Numbered from the stretch's first letter, positions 8,666 to 18,402 are shown. The stretch is DNA of 64,000 nt from Bacteroidaceae bacterium (GCA_017622815.1 JAGAQH010000036.1:42595-106594); one strand, 5' to 3'. A program made the numbers and translations. Notes: generated by a model from the letters alone, not told the origin.

Positions 8666-8941
8666 ATGTTACGTCTTAATTGTTTCTTCCAGGCCAATGA
8701 AGGCCGTTATGATGAGGCACTGCAGGCTGCCATGGCCCTCACTGCCAAGAGTCAGTCACACCAGGGATGCAAGGCATACGATGTATTCGAGAGTGCCACA
8801 CGCCCCGACGTTTTTATGATTTGCGAGACCTGGCAGGATCAGGAATCCCTCGACCTGCACGCACAGACACCCGAGTTTGTGGAATATGCAGGTATCCTCA
8901 ACGACTGCGGTCTGCTGAAGATTGAGAAACTGGAATTCTGA
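8666..8941 (+). CDS. Antibiotic biosynthesis monooxygenase (ABM) domain protein, YgiN-like
   Basis: A 91-residue single-domain protein of the dimeric ferredoxin-like ABM fold, with the typical pattern SQSHQGCKAYDVFES...PDVFMICETWQDQESLDLHAQTPEF. Related proteins act as quinol monooxygenases or have unknown substrates. Its stop codon overlaps the ATG of the hemolysin III gene by one base (TGATG), so translation is probably coupled. Confidence 0.85.
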   Translation: MLRLNCFFQANEGRYDEALQAAMALTAKSQSHQGCKAYDVFESATRPDVFMICETWQDQESLDLHAQTPEFVEYAGILNDCGLLKIEKLEF

Positions 8942-9564
8942 TGAAAGAAGTTCGCTTTGAGCACGGCAACAGTTGGACACATCTGGCTGGTGTCGTGTTT
9001 GCTTTAAGTTGTATCTGGCTCATCTGGCCAGCGACGGAACAAGGGTGGCAGATGAGCTTTGGCGTCATCTTCTTCATCGTGGGCATGTTCTTGATGTTCC
9101 TGGCCAGTACGGTATATCACATGGTGCCTCCTGGCAAACTGAAGCGTGCCCTGCGCAAGTGCGACCATATCAGCATCTACGTGATGATAGCCTGCTCCTA
9201 CACCCCCATTGCCATAGGTGTAGTAGGCGGTTGGCTTGGCTGGCTGGTGTTCGGCATACAGTGGTTCTTTGTGGCATTGGGTGTTGTCTATAAACTTGCC
9301 GCCTTTGGCAAGTGGCCACGTTTGTCGCTCGGGCTGTATCTGTTCATGGGATGGAGTGGCCTGCTCATTGCAGACAGTGTCTGTTCGCGCCTTTCCGTCC
9401 TCTCCATGATATTCCTGTTGGCAGAAGGTCTGTTCTACACTGCAGGAACGTATTTCTTCGCTCACGACGACCGCAACAATTTCCATGCCATCTGGCATAT
9501 CTTCGTCCTGCTTGGTGCTGCTGCCCACTTCAGTACCGTCCTTTGCATAGTGATGGGGTGGTGA
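8941..9564 (+). CDS. Hemolysin III family protein (PAQR fold)
   Basis: Integral membrane protein of 207 residues with about seven hydrophobic segments. Family motifs are visible: SxxYH as STVYHMV near residue 57, DHISIYVMIACSYTP near 75-89, and a C-terminal HAIWHIFVLLGAAAHF. The Ser, Asp and His residues form the zinc-binding site of the PAQR superfamily. The name is historical, and the role in this organism is unknown. It is coupled to the ABM gene upstream. Confidence 0.92.
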   Translation: MKEVRFEHGNSWTHLAGVVFALSCIWLIWPATEQGWQMSFGVIFFIVGMFLMFLASTVYHMVPPGKLKRALRKCDHISIYVMIACSYTPIAIGVVGGWLGWLVFGIQWFFVALGVVYKLAAFGKWPRLSLGLYLFMGWSGLLIADSVCSRLSVLSMIFLLAEGLFYTAGTYFFAHDDRNNFHAIWHIFVLLGAAAHFSTVLCIVMGW

Positions 9565-9682
9565 TTAAAACGGAAAGGTGAAAGGTGAAAACGGACTTGC
9601 GGAGCTTGATGAGCGTAGGCGAATAACCGTAAGTTGACGCCCGGAGGGGCTAAAGTCAAAACAGCGAGCAGACGAGAGTATG

Positions 9683-9748
9683 GTAGGGACACGGCATGCC
9701 GTGTCCGAAAAACAATAGCAAAGCGGACTCGGCATGCCGAGTCCCTAC
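9683..9748. repeat. Nested-palindrome REP element (gap 9565-10064)
   Basis: Two 25-bp arms, 9683-9707 and 9724-9748, are inverted repeats of each other, and each is itself a palindrome (GGACACGGCATGCCGTGTCC and GGACTCGGCATGCCGAGTCC). The differences are compensated within each arm, so each can form its own hairpin. It is related to 25138-25201 and 31462-31486. The rest of the 500-bp gap holds heptamer-like CGGAAAGGTGAAA sequence (9569-9592), no convincing gene between 9749 and 9984, and the terminator at 9985. Confidence 0.85.
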
Positions 9749-9984
9749 ATTACCTAACTGAAGTAGATTTAAGACCGCAAGGCGGGATTGAACCCAAACG
9801 GTCATTAGGTTCTTATGCGCTAATGAAGCCATCCTTTTTGCGTCTGTTTCGTCGCTTCTCGCTTACAAAGGAACCCTATTGCGCCCTCAAAGTGCCAAAA
9901 CATCTGTTTAAAAACCAAGGCTATTATCATCATATCATTAATGACCGATTTCGGTTAAAACTGGAATAGGGTTTTAGTATATAT

Positions 9985-10020
9985 AATAATAGGGACACGG
10001 CCAACCGTGTCCCTATTATT
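9985..10020. terminator. Bidirectional terminator between convergent genes
   Basis: A perfect 16-bp stem with a CCAA loop, flanked by A/T-rich tails on both sides, lies between hemolysin III (plus) and the Na/Pi transporter (minus). The stem core GGGACACGG/CCGTGTCCC is close to one arm of the REP family, so a REP arm may have been recruited as a terminator. Confidence 0.85.
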
Positions 10021-10064
10021 GTTATCGCAGTTCTTTGTTCTAACCTTTAGGTTTTCCGTTCGTT

Positions 10065-11753
10065 TCACACCTTTTCAGGCTTTGTTGCCTGAACGACGTT
10101 CAGTATGTAGTCGCCCAGTTTCTCGCACTCGGAAATGAAGTCGATGTAGAATACACCTATCTGATAACTGTACAGACCGGCATTGATGTCCTGCAGGTTG
10201 CGGTTCTTCAACTGTTTGCGGTAGTTGTTGATTTCGTTCTCCAGATTATATGATGTATTGTAGTCTACATGGTGACCAGACAGGATAGCATTGATAATCA
10301 GTCCCATGTGCTGCATTGCCTTGCGTACCATTCCCATCATGGTGTGCATGTTGGCCAGTTGCTGCTCTGTGAACGGAGTGGTGCAGTTCTGGCGGTGGCG
10401 GTTCAGTGTGCGTGCCAGATTGTAGCAGGAGTCGCCGATGCTCTCCAGTTCGGAAACCTGACGCAGCATTCGCATGATTTCCATCTTGGATTCTATGCTC
10501 AGGCGACCTTCGCTGACCTTATGCAGATAGTTGGCAATCTCAACCTCCATGTTGTCGGTGATGTTTTCATATTTCTCCACACGAGAGAATATCTTGTTGA
10601 AATCATCATCTTTCTCGGTATTCATCAGTTCGTCAATGAAACCAGCCATACGGTTACAACGCTCTGCATAACTGTTTATTTCCTTCTGTGCTTCCAGAAT
10701 GCTCAGTTCGGCGGTAGAGAGCATGCCGGCAGAAATGTACTGCAAGCGGTATTCCTCCTCTGCCTCCTTCTGAGGTAGCAACCAGCAAACGAGTCTTTCA
10801 ATCTGCTTGACAAAACCTATCAGCAATAATGTGTTGCATATATTGAATGCAGAATGGAATGCTGACAGCTTGAACAGGTCATTATTGCCGCCACCCATTA
10901 CATTAGTGACAAGCCAGGTGATTGCATCGCAGAAAGGATGGAAGATCAAGAGTATGACAACAACGCCAAATACATTGAAGAACATATGTGCAAATGCCGC
11001 ACGGCGTGCCTGTGTGTTGGCTGTCATAGATGCGATGAAAGCAGTGATGGTAGTACCAATGTTCTGTCCCATTGCCAAAGCAGCAGCCAATTCGAAGCCG
11101 AAACCGGGAATCTGCATATCGAACAACATCAATGTTACGGCCATTGTAGCTGCAGACGCCTGTACTATCATAGTGACAATGGCACCAACGAGGACAAACA
11201 GCAATATGGTAAGGAATCCTCCATCACCAGCCCAGCCTGCCAGCATATTTGCCACGATATTGCCCAGTTCCAATGACTCGGCACTCTTTTGCAAGTAGCT
11301 CAAGCCCATAAACAGGAAAGAGAAGCCGAATACAAATTCACCGATGCTCTTACGCTTGCTCTTGCCACTGAACACCATGGGCAGACCAATGCCCAAGAGG
11401 GGCAATGCAAATGCAGCAATGTTAACCTTGAAACCAATTGCCGAGATGACCCATGCTGTTACTGTGGTACCAATGTTCGCACCCATAATAACGCCGATAG
11501 CCTGTGCCAAGGTCATCAAACCTGCGTTAACAAAGCTAACCACCATCACTGTCGTGGCACTTGAACTTTGGATGAGCGCAGTAACCAGAATACCTGTAAA
11601 CACACCCATAACACGGTTGCGGGTCATGGACGAAAGGATGCTTCTCAATCGGTCGCCGGCAAATTTCTCCAAACCTTCACTCATGATTTTCATTCCGTAA
11701 AGGAAGAGGGCCAGAGAGCCTACCAAACTTAAAAGATTAATAAAAGTTTCCAT
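10065..11753 (-). CDS. Na/Pi cotransporter family protein with C-terminal PhoU-like domain
   Basis: Sodium-dependent phosphate transporter of the NptA/YjbB type, 562 residues in the inner membrane. Two inverted transport repeats carry the signature QSSSATT (about 62-68) and the equivalent VQASAAT in the second half. The hydrophobic part ends near residue 330. The cytoplasmic C-terminal region (about 340-560) is helical and PhoU-like, with FNKIFSRVEKYENITDNMEVEIANYL. It could export or import phosphate, and the direction is not visible. Its own promoter lies at 11776. Confidence 0.9.
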   Translation of the reverse strand: METFINLLSLVGSLALFLYGMKIMSEGLEKFAGDRLRSILSSMTRNRVMGVFTGILVTALIQSSSATTVMVVSFVNAGLMTLAQAIGVIMGANIGTTVTAWVISAIGFKVNIAAFALPLLGIGLPMVFSGKSKRKSIGEFVFGFSFLFMGLSYLQKSAESLELGNIVANMLAGWAGDGGFLTILLFVLVGAIVTMIVQASAATMAVTLMLFDMQIPGFGFELAAALAMGQNIGTTITAFIASMTANTQARRAAFAHMFFNVFGVVVILLIFHPFCDAITWLVTNVMGGGNNDLFKLSAFHSAFNICNTLLLIGFVKQIERLVCWLLPQKEAEEEYRLQYISAGMLSTAELSILEAQKEINSYAERCNRMAGFIDELMNTEKDDDFNKIFSRVEKYENITDNMEVEIANYLHKVSEGRLSIESKMEIMRMLRQVSELESIGDSCYNLARTLNRHRQNCTTPFTEQQLANMHTMMGMVRKAMQHMGLIINAILSGHHVDYNTSYNLENEINNYRKQLKNRNLQDINAGLYSYQIGVFYIDFISECEKLGDYILNVVQATKPEKV

Positions 11754-11775
11754 ATCTTTTGTAACTTAGTCCGTG

Positions 11776-11783
11776 CAAATATA
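11776..11783 (-). promoter_or_regulatory. Putative promoter (-7 element) of the Na/Pi transporter
   Basis: Minus strand TATATTTG matches TAnnTTTG, 22 bp before the ATG at 11753. Confidence 0.6.
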
Positions 11784-11835
11784 GTGAAATAATCTTAAAT
11801 CTATATGGGGGATATTATGAAATCTTTGCAATATC

Positions 11836-12780
11836 CTACTTATCAGACAATGGTTTTATATAATTGTCCTGACTTCGGCATACTTGCGAAGAGTACTTGA
11901 TGCCGTGTTCAACGAGCAGTTTCCATTGGTTGTGGCTCATGTCTGCCAAGTCTGCCTTGCATATAGCCTGGCGGTGCATGGCACACAGGAAACCGGCATT
12001 GAAACTGTCGCCGGCACCAACGGTGCTGACTATTTCATTGGCAGGAATCTGTGGCACGATGAAGTCATATGTTCCCTTTGGCGTGCATATGAAGATATGC
12101 CCTGCTCCTGCCGTACAGATGAATATGGGACAGAAAGGCGATATGTGCTTGCGGTATATCTCCTCGGGATCGCGTGTGCCGAAGAGGATGTCAAAGTCGT
12201 CGGCACTGCCTCTGACAATGGAACTCAGCCGGCAGTTCTCCTGTATCACGGGCAACAGTTCCTGCTTCTGGTGGATGTGTGAGCGACGGAAGTTGATGTC
12301 GTAATATATTACGGTACCGGCACGGTGTGCGGCATGCAGTATGTCCTTCACCTGTGGGCGCAGGCCTGGGCAGATGGAGTAGTACGAACCGAAGAGGAAA
12401 TAGTCCCTGTCGGTAAACTCTGGCATGCTGTAATCTGTGGCGGCAAGGGGTTCTTCCTTGTAGAATGTATAGTCGGCGTCGCCGTTGCTGTCCAGATATG
12501 CCAGCGAAATGGCCGCACGCTCGTTGTCGCGAACTTGGAAGTACTCGGTGGATATGCCGTTGCGGTGCATGAAGTCCACTATCTGGTGGCCCACCTTGTT
12601 GTTGCCGGTATAGCCCATGAACTTGCAGGGCACACCGCTCCTGCCCACCGATACCATACTGTTGAAGGTGCTGCCTCCAGGCACACTGGCAAAGGGTACG
12701 TATTCGCCCTTGCCTGCCTCCTTTTCGTGGAAGAGTATGTCCATTACGGTCTCTCCCAATCCTATTATTCTTGATTGCAT
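11836..12780 (-). CDS. PfkB family carbohydrate kinase (probable fructokinase)
   Basis: Ribokinase-fold sugar kinase of 314 residues. The N-terminus IGLGETVMDILF, the glycine-rich segment VPGGSTFNSMVSVGRSG, and the C-terminal PfkB signature STVGAGDSFNAGFL with catalytic Asp in GAGD are all present. The frame is open back to 12870, but those 30 extra residues are translated from the REPIN-like repeat at 12801-12963, so the ATG at 12780 is taken as the start. It is downstream of the beta-galactosidase on the same strand, and a role in hexose use is inference. Confidence 0.88.
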   Translation of the reverse strand: MQSRIIGLGETVMDILFHEKEAGKGEYVPFASVPGGSTFNSMVSVGRSGVPCKFMGYTGNNKVGHQIVDFMHRNGISTEYFQVRDNERAAISLAYLDSNGDADYTFYKEEPLAATDYSMPEFTDRDYFLFGSYYSICPGLRPQVKDILHAAHRAGTVIYYDINFRRSHIHQKQELLPVIQENCRLSSIVRGSADDFDILFGTRDPEEIYRKHISPFCPIFICTAGAGHIFICTPKGTYDFIVPQIPANEIVSTVGAGDSFNAGFLCAMHRQAICKADLADMSHNQWKLLVEHGIKYSSQVCRSQDNYIKPLSDK

Positions 12781-12800
12781 ATATATTGAACGAAAGGGGA

Positions 12801-12963
12801 GGACCCCAGCGGACCCTCCCCCCAGCCCCTCCACAAGGGAGGGGAGTATAATGTTCTGCTGATGTGGCACAAGTCGGTTGTAACCACTCCCTCCCCTTGC
12901 GGGAGGGTTGGGGAGGGGTCCGTTACTCCCCTCCCTTGTGGAGGGGTTGGGGAGGGGTCCTCC
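12801..12963. repeat. REPIN-like element (inverted G/C-rich arms around a conserved spacer)
   Basis: Arms of the type CCCCTCCACAAGGGAGGGG flank a 40-bp spacer (about 12846-12886). A third arm follows at about 12922-12963. The same arms and the same spacer, in reverse orientation, are inserted in the RluA-family gene at 57475-57594. A single degenerate arm is at about 25290-25320. It separates the kinase and beta-galactosidase genes. Confidence 0.85.
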
Positions 12964-12983
12964 CTTTTCGTTTTACATAGGTT

Positions 12984-15900
12984 TTACTCTGCTATGATGC
13001 TGAACTCGGAACCGCTGGCAAAGTCCTGGCCGTTCTGGCTGGACAAGGCGCGGAAGCGGAAGTAGCGAGCCTTCACGGGAGCCTTCAGCATAACCTTCTT
13101 CTCCTTCTGGTTGTTCTCGAAGGTACCCTTCATGATGGGTTCGCCCCAGTTCTTGCCGTCCTGGCTTACGAGGATTTCATAATCCTTGATGTTGCCGTTG
13201 GGACCGTCCTGGCGGGGCAGGTAGATGAAGCCCTTGATGTTCTTCACATCGCCTGCGTCGAAGTCAACCCAGTGAGGATACTTGGCCACGGTAACGCTGT
13301 ACATGGTATGCCAGATGGTGTTGATGTCACCGTCGGTCAGGTGAGAGGCATTGCCTTCGCCGGCCTCCTCACTGCTGGTGAATACCACCTCGGTGTTGAT
13401 CTTCTCTATCTTGGCATAGGTCATGGTAACCTGCAGTTCGGGGTTCTCCTTGTAGAAGGCAGTGATTGTGCCACCGTCGCGGAATGAGATAGGACCGGTG
13501 TACTCCTTGGCCTTCTTGGCCTTGCCTATCTTATACATAATGGTAGCACCCTCGATACCGCTCTCTATGGTAACGTCGCCGTTCTTCTGCTGCATCATGA
13601 GCAGAGGCTTCTGGCTGGCAGTGCTTACATCTACGCCACCCTTGGCACCTACGGGACGGATGATGAAGCCCATGCGTGTGGGAGCACCGAAGGCACGGTC
13701 GTGAGGCAGAGGACCGCCCTGGCCGCAGGAGTTACCACCCAGACCTGTTACCATGGCATCGATGGTGAGGTAGTTGATGTCGCTCTTGGGCAACTTGTGG
13801 GGATGTGTAGCCATAGTCATGTCCATAGCACTGTGGTTCAGGGCAGAAACAGCATAAGGCTTCTCGTTCACGACAAGGATACCCTTGCCCTTGGCATTGC
13901 TGAGAGAGGTCCAGCGTGTCTCCTCGTGGTTGCCCATCTGCTGAGGTTTGGGCCAGTTGGTGAACTGCTCGGCCACGGTAGAAGAGAACTGCTCGATGAA
14001 CTGGCCGGTCTTGCGGTCGTTGTAGTTGTCGACAGGACCGCGGCCATAGTATGCGAAGCGGTCGTACTGTGCGGGAACGCCCATCTCATAACCCAGTCGT
14101 GCCAATACTATGCCGGGGTTGTTGGATGTTATGGCAGCCTGCAGTTCGATAGAACCGTCGGGATAGATGGTCCAGATCTGGTTGGTGGTGAACTTGAAGT
14201 CGTCGGCACCGAAGGGACGGTCGGTATTCTCCTCCAGAGTGTGGATACCGCTGTCGTAGCGTCCGTTCTTGCTCTGCAGGCGTGCTGCGTTGGGAGCTTG
14301 GGAAACAACGGTGCAGGTAATCTTCACGTTACCGTTCTTCTCCTTTATCACCTGTGCGTTCTCGGCATGGTGCTTCAGGTTGTGCAAACCGTTGGCAAAC
14401 CAGGGCTGGTAGCACCAGTTGTCGTTGCTCACGAAGGCACGGAATGCATTCAGACGGGGACCGTAACCGGGAACGATAACGCTCTCGCCACCATAAACCA
14501 ACTTATTGATAGTACCCTGCTTCATGTCGAACTGAACCTCGAAGCCCTCACCCTTGATGGTCTGGAAAGCCTTGTCGGCATCGGCAGAAACCTCAAGTTT
14601 GCCGGCATTCTCTGCCACCTGGCTGATAGCAGGAGCGGCTACAGAAGGACTTGCCACGAGCAACTGCTCCTCGAACTGGGGATAGCCCTGCTTTGCCCAA
14701 GGCATGTCGTGGCCAAGGAGGAACTGTACCTTCACGAACACCTCGTCCTTGGGATTGAGAGAAGCGAAGTTGTAGGGGAGAGTGTAAACGGCCTTCTGGC
14801 GTGGCTGGAGTGCCATGCGGGGACCCTGTACGGGCTGGTTCTGCTGAACGCACTTGCCGTTAACCCAAAGTGACCATACTATTTCATAATCGTTGAGGGG
14901 AGTGTAGTAGTTCTTGTTGAAGATCTCCACCTTGCCCTGCTTGGCATCAAGCATCTTCACGCCAACATACTGGTAAACCTTCTTTACCTCGTAGTACTGG
15001 GGCTTGGGTTCGCGGTCGCCGAAGATGATACCGTTCATTACGAACTGGCCGTCGTTGGGAGTGTCGCCGAAGTTGCCACCGTATGCCAGATAGCGTGTGC
15101 CGTCCTTCTCGTAGTTGTACATAGACTGGTCTACCCAGTCCCAGATGGCACCGCCGCAGAAGAAGTTGGTGCTCTCCATAGCATCCCAGTAGTCGATGAG
15201 GTTGCCCACGGCATTACCCATGGAGTGTGCATACTCGGAGATATGGAAGGGGTACTTGATGTTGTACTTGCCGGTAACAGCACCGCGTGTCCAGCCGATA
15301 GAGGGATACTGGTTGGAACCCATGTCCACGATGTCGTTGTTACGCTCGTACTGAACGGGGCGTGTGGCGTCAAAAGCCTTCAAGGCATCGTAGGCGGCCA
15401 CGAAGTTCTTGCCGGGACCTGCCTCGTTACCCAAAGACCAGATAACGATACAAGCGTTGTTCACGTTGGCGTGAGCCATTTCCATCACACGGGCAACGTG
15501 GGCCTTCTTCCACTCCTCGGGGTGAGAGATGGAAGCCTCGCCGTAGTAGTACTCGTGGCTCTCTATGTTTGCCTCGTCCTCCAGATAGATACCGTACTTG
15601 TCGCAGAGGAAGTACCAGTAGGGGTCGCAGGGATAGTGAGAGTTGCGCACGTGGTTGATGTTGGCGCGCTTCATCAGCATAACCTCTTCCTTCTGCATCT
15701 CGCGTGTGATGGCGTGACCAACGGCAGGATGGCTCTCGTGGCGGTTTACACCCTTCAGTTTCACGGTCTTGCCGTTGATGTAGTAGTAGCGTCCGGCCAA
15801 ACCGAACTCGTCGTCCTCGGCCTTGGTGTCCTTGATTTCCACCTCACGGAAACCTACGATGGTAGAAACGGTCTCCAGCACACGGCCCTTCTTGTCCAGA

Positions 15901-17024
15901 AGTTCGCCCACCAGAGTATAGCGGTAGGGAGCCTCGGCTGTCCACTTGCGGGGTTCTATCATCTTCAGTTCGGCCTTTACGATAGCCTTGCCGGTGAGTT
16001 TGTCCAAAGTGAAGGGAGCGCTGTATGCGATAACGTCAGTGGGCTTGTTGTTGTCATCGTACAACTCATGCTGATACAGAGTGTAGCGCATCTTCAGGTT
16101 CTTGACGTTCTTCTTGGAAGTGTTGAGCAGGTCGGCGCTGATGTTCAGTACACCGTTCTGGTAGTTCTCGTCCAGGTCGGGCTTAACCACGAGGTCACGC
16201 ACGCGGACGGCGGGACGGCTCTGGATGGCCACGGTGCGGAAGATACCGGGCAGACGGAACATGTCCTGAGCCTCCAGGAAAGAACCGTCGCTTGAACGGT
16301 AAACCTCCACGGCCACGGTGTTCTCGCCTTCCTCGTTCAGGTAGGGAGTGATATTGAACTCGGCGGTGTTACGTGAGTTCTTGGAGAAGCCCACATACTT
16401 GCCGTTTATCCAAAGGTAGAAGAAAGAGTCCACACCGTCGAATGAGATGAACACCTCGCGGCCCTTCCAGTCGGCAGGTACGGTGAAGGTGCGCAGGTAT
16501 GAACCCACCTCGTTGCGGTGCTTGTAGGTGGTCCAGTGTGTGGGAGGAGTGCGCATAACGCCACCCTTCCAGTCGCCCACGGCCACACGGTGCTGGAAGA
16601 TAACGGGCTGGTTCACATAGATGGGAGTACCATACTTCTGTGTGCCGTCCTTCTGGATACCTACGATGTTCCATGAAGAGGGAACGGGGATGTTGTCCCA
16701 TGCAGAGGCATCGAAGCCTACCTCGTGGAAGTTGGCAGGACGCTCGTCGGGATTGGGAGCCCAGTGGAACTTCCATGTGCCGTTCAGGGATTGCCAGTAC
16801 TTGCTGTTCTCGGGCAGTACCTTACGTGCCTTCTCCACGTTCTCGAAAGAGAAGAACCAAGCATGAGGCTGCTCCTTGTTGAGGGCAAGTTCTTCAACGG
16901 ATTCCCATTCCTTGCCTGTGGGGGCCTCCTCGGAACCGTACTTGAAGCCCTCCAGATTGTCGGCACATGCCATACCGGCTATACCGGCCAACATGGTGCA
17001 AACTGTCAGAAACTTTTTCATCAT
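12984..17024 (-). CDS. GH2 beta-galactosidase with C-terminal discoidin-like domain
   Basis: Exported glycoside hydrolase of 1346 residues, predicted to release terminal beta-galactose from oligo- or polysaccharides. An N-terminal signal peptide (about 1-21, ending MACA) is followed by the GH2 sugar-binding, Ig-like and TIM-barrel domains. Acid/base Glu534 is in WSLGNEAG and nucleophile Glu597 in HISEYAHSMGN. The bgal small-chain domain follows (about 830-1130). A discoidin (F5/8 type C)-like domain occupies roughly the last 150 residues. It is longer than LacZ because of the added carbohydrate-binding module. An HTH/TPR regulator is next to it on the same strand. Confidence 0.95.
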   Translation of the reverse strand: MMKKFLTVCTMLAGIAGMACADNLEGFKYGSEEAPTGKEWESVEELALNKEQPHAWFFSFENVEKARKVLPENSKYWQSLNGTWKFHWAPNPDERPANFHEVGFDASAWDNIPVPSSWNIVGIQKDGTQKYGTPIYVNQPVIFQHRVAVGDWKGGVMRTPPTHWTTYKHRNEVGSYLRTFTVPADWKGREVFISFDGVDSFFYLWINGKYVGFSKNSRNTAEFNITPYLNEEGENTVAVEVYRSSDGSFLEAQDMFRLPGIFRTVAIQSRPAVRVRDLVVKPDLDENYQNGVLNISADLLNTSKKNVKNLKMRYTLYQHELYDDNNKPTDVIAYSAPFTLDKLTGKAIVKAELKMIEPRKWTAEAPYRYTLVGELLDKKGRVLETVSTIVGFREVEIKDTKAEDDEFGLAGRYYYINGKTVKLKGVNRHESHPAVGHAITREMQKEEVMLMKRANINHVRNSHYPCDPYWYFLCDKYGIYLEDEANIESHEYYYGEASISHPEEWKKAHVARVMEMAHANVNNACIVIWSLGNEAGPGKNFVAAYDALKAFDATRPVQYERNNDIVDMGSNQYPSIGWTRGAVTGKYNIKYPFHISEYAHSMGNAVGNLIDYWDAMESTNFFCGGAIWDWVDQSMYNYEKDGTRYLAYGGNFGDTPNDGQFVMNGIIFGDREPKPQYYEVKKVYQYVGVKMLDAKQGKVEIFNKNYYTPLNDYEIVWSLWVNGKCVQQNQPVQGPRMALQPRQKAVYTLPYNFASLNPKDEVFVKVQFLLGHDMPWAKQGYPQFEEQLLVASPSVAAPAISQVAENAGKLEVSADADKAFQTIKGEGFEVQFDMKQGTINKLVYGGESVIVPGYGPRLNAFRAFVSNDNWCYQPWFANGLHNLKHHAENAQVIKEKNGNVKITCTVVSQAPNAARLQSKNGRYDSGIHTLEENTDRPFGADDFKFTTNQIWTIYPDGSIELQAAITSNNPGIVLARLGYEMGVPAQYDRFAYYGRGPVDNYNDRKTGQFIEQFSSTVAEQFTNWPKPQQMGNHEETRWTSLSNAKGKGILVVNEKPYAVSALNHSAMDMTMATHPHKLPKSDINYLTIDAMVTGLGGNSCGQGGPLPHDRAFGAPTRMGFIIRPVGAKGGVDVSTASQKPLLMMQQKNGDVTIESGIEGATIMYKIGKAKKAKEYTGPISFRDGGTITAFYKENPELQVTMTYAKIEKINTEVVFTSSEEAGEGNASHLTDGDINTIWHTMYSVTVAKYPHWVDFDAGDVKNIKGFIYLPRQDGPNGNIKDYEILVSQDGKNWGEPIMKGTFENNQKEKKVMLKAPVKARYFRFRALSSQNGQDFASGSEFSIIAE

Positions 17025-17058
17025 ATTAATTTGTTATTTAGGTTATATGCGTTTGGTG

Positions 17059-17066
17059 CAAAGATA
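17059..17066 (-). promoter_or_regulatory. Putative promoter (-7 element) of the beta-galactosidase gene
   Basis: Minus strand TATCTTTG, 34 bp before the ATG at 17024. Confidence 0.6.
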
Positions 17067-17214
17067 GCAATAATATTTTGAAATCCATGGGATTTCTGTA
17101 AGTCTTTAACAACTCTTCGGGCTTTCCTCTGCAAAATTACGGGATTTTCTGCCTGAGTCCGACCGAAAGCGTGTGGCAAATACATGACAAAAGCCTTGAA
17201 GACGTCCCCGGAGT

Positions 17215-18381
17215 TTACCACTTCTCTCCCGTTATCACTTCGTATTGAGTGGCAGGCACTTTCTTGCGTATACGCTCCTTGCGCTTGCGTATGGTGGCGT
17301 TGGTCGTGTGTTCGAGATGGGCGGCAAGGGTGTTTGAATAACCGAGGTGCATGTACAGGATACATACAAGTTCCTGTTCGTTGAGGTCGCATCCCTCGAG
17401 CAGGGTTTTGCATGACTCGGAAAAGCATTCCAGCAGGGTGTGCTCTATATTCCGTCTGGCTTCGGAATTGATAGCGGGCAGTTCCCTCTCGTTCACTTTC
17501 ATGGCATTGATGTCGTGGCATACAGAGGTTTGCCCAAACAGTTCATTGCCCTTCGCCAAAGCAAGGCGCAGGCTTTCGGCATCAGTGGCAGGCGTAGCGC
17601 TTGTTAACGCTTTGTCATCGGTTTGTGCCTCCTTATGCGCAATGGTAGTGTTCCTGCGTCTGCGATACCGGACAAATGCGCACAATATACATATTAAGGC
17701 AAGTCCTGCCGCACCTGTGAGCCAAATGTACACGCTATTGTACTTTTCTTTGGATGAGGCTATTATGTCGGTTTCAATCTGGTTCTTCAGTTCCTCCATG
17801 CTCATCGGTTCGAATGCACGGCTGTCACGTATCTGCGTGTGCAGGACCTTGTGTTTGTGTGCAGAGTCGGGTATCTCGCGGCTATCGTATATATTCCACA
17901 ATATATGATGGCAGATGTACTCTATTCGGTCGTGCGGCGTATGCGGCGCCTCCAGAGCCTTGTAGGCATAGTGCATGGCAGAGTCGTGCGCTCCGAAATG
18001 CCACAAGTCATCGGCCTTGTAGGCCATACACGTAGGATAACTCTCATGCTCCGGTCCTACTATTTCAAGGTACTGGTTAAGGTACTGCAGCGCCATTTCA
18101 TAGTCGTGCCGTATGTAGGCGGCAATCCAGCGCAGGGTAAACAATGCGTCGGCACGCACCGTATCGTTGGCGTCTTCGCGCACGACAATATTGGCAAAAT
18201 GTAGAGCCGCCTTGTCGTACAGGGCCATACGCTCGTCGTTCTTCTCCAGGCTCGTCTTGTTGGCCTGCCACAGATAGTCGTGAGCCATGCGCTGCTCCTG
18301 CTCGGGCGTATGCGTGTTCTTACAACATACTATGGACACGAGAAGCCCAACGGACAATAAGAGATAGATAGCAGTTTTCAT
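17215..18381 (-). CDS. Membrane-anchored TPR regulator with cytoplasmic HTH domain
   Basis: A 388-residue protein of a type common in Bacteroidales. It has an N-terminal signal/lipobox-like segment (LLVSIVCC, residues 13-20), an extracytoplasmic TPR-like helical region (about 30-200), one transmembrane helix (about 217-237) followed by RYRRRR, a linker, and a C-terminal helix-turn-helix (about 335-375, LGYSNTLAAHLEHTTNATIRKRKERIRKK). It is probably a one-component sensor-regulator passing an envelope signal to DNA. The start at 18381 is preferred over 18405 because the latter overlaps the promoter at 18403. The neighbouring beta-galactosidase is a plausible target (inference). Confidence 0.75.
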   Translation of the reverse strand: MKTAIYLLLSVGLLVSIVCCKNTHTPEQEQRMAHDYLWQANKTSLEKNDERMALYDKAALHFANIVVREDANDTVRADALFTLRWIAAYIRHDYEMALQYLNQYLEIVGPEHESYPTCMAYKADDLWHFGAHDSAMHYAYKALEAPHTPHDRIEYICHHILWNIYDSREIPDSAHKHKVLHTQIRDSRAFEPMSMEELKNQIETDIIASSKEKYNSVYIWLTGAAGLALICILCAFVRYRRRRNTTIAHKEAQTDDKALTSATPATDAESLRLALAKGNELFGQTSVCHDINAMKVNERELPAINSEARRNIEHTLLECFSESCKTLLEGCDLNEQELVCILYMHLGYSNTLAAHLEHTTNATIRKRKERIRKKVPATQYEVITGEKW

Positions 18382-18402
18382 GGTGTCATGGATATTTGCG
18401 TG

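Noticed and set aside
12781-12870. Longer start of the sugar kinase at 12870
   Set aside because: The extra 30 residues are translated REPIN-like repeat. The kinase fold begins at 12780.
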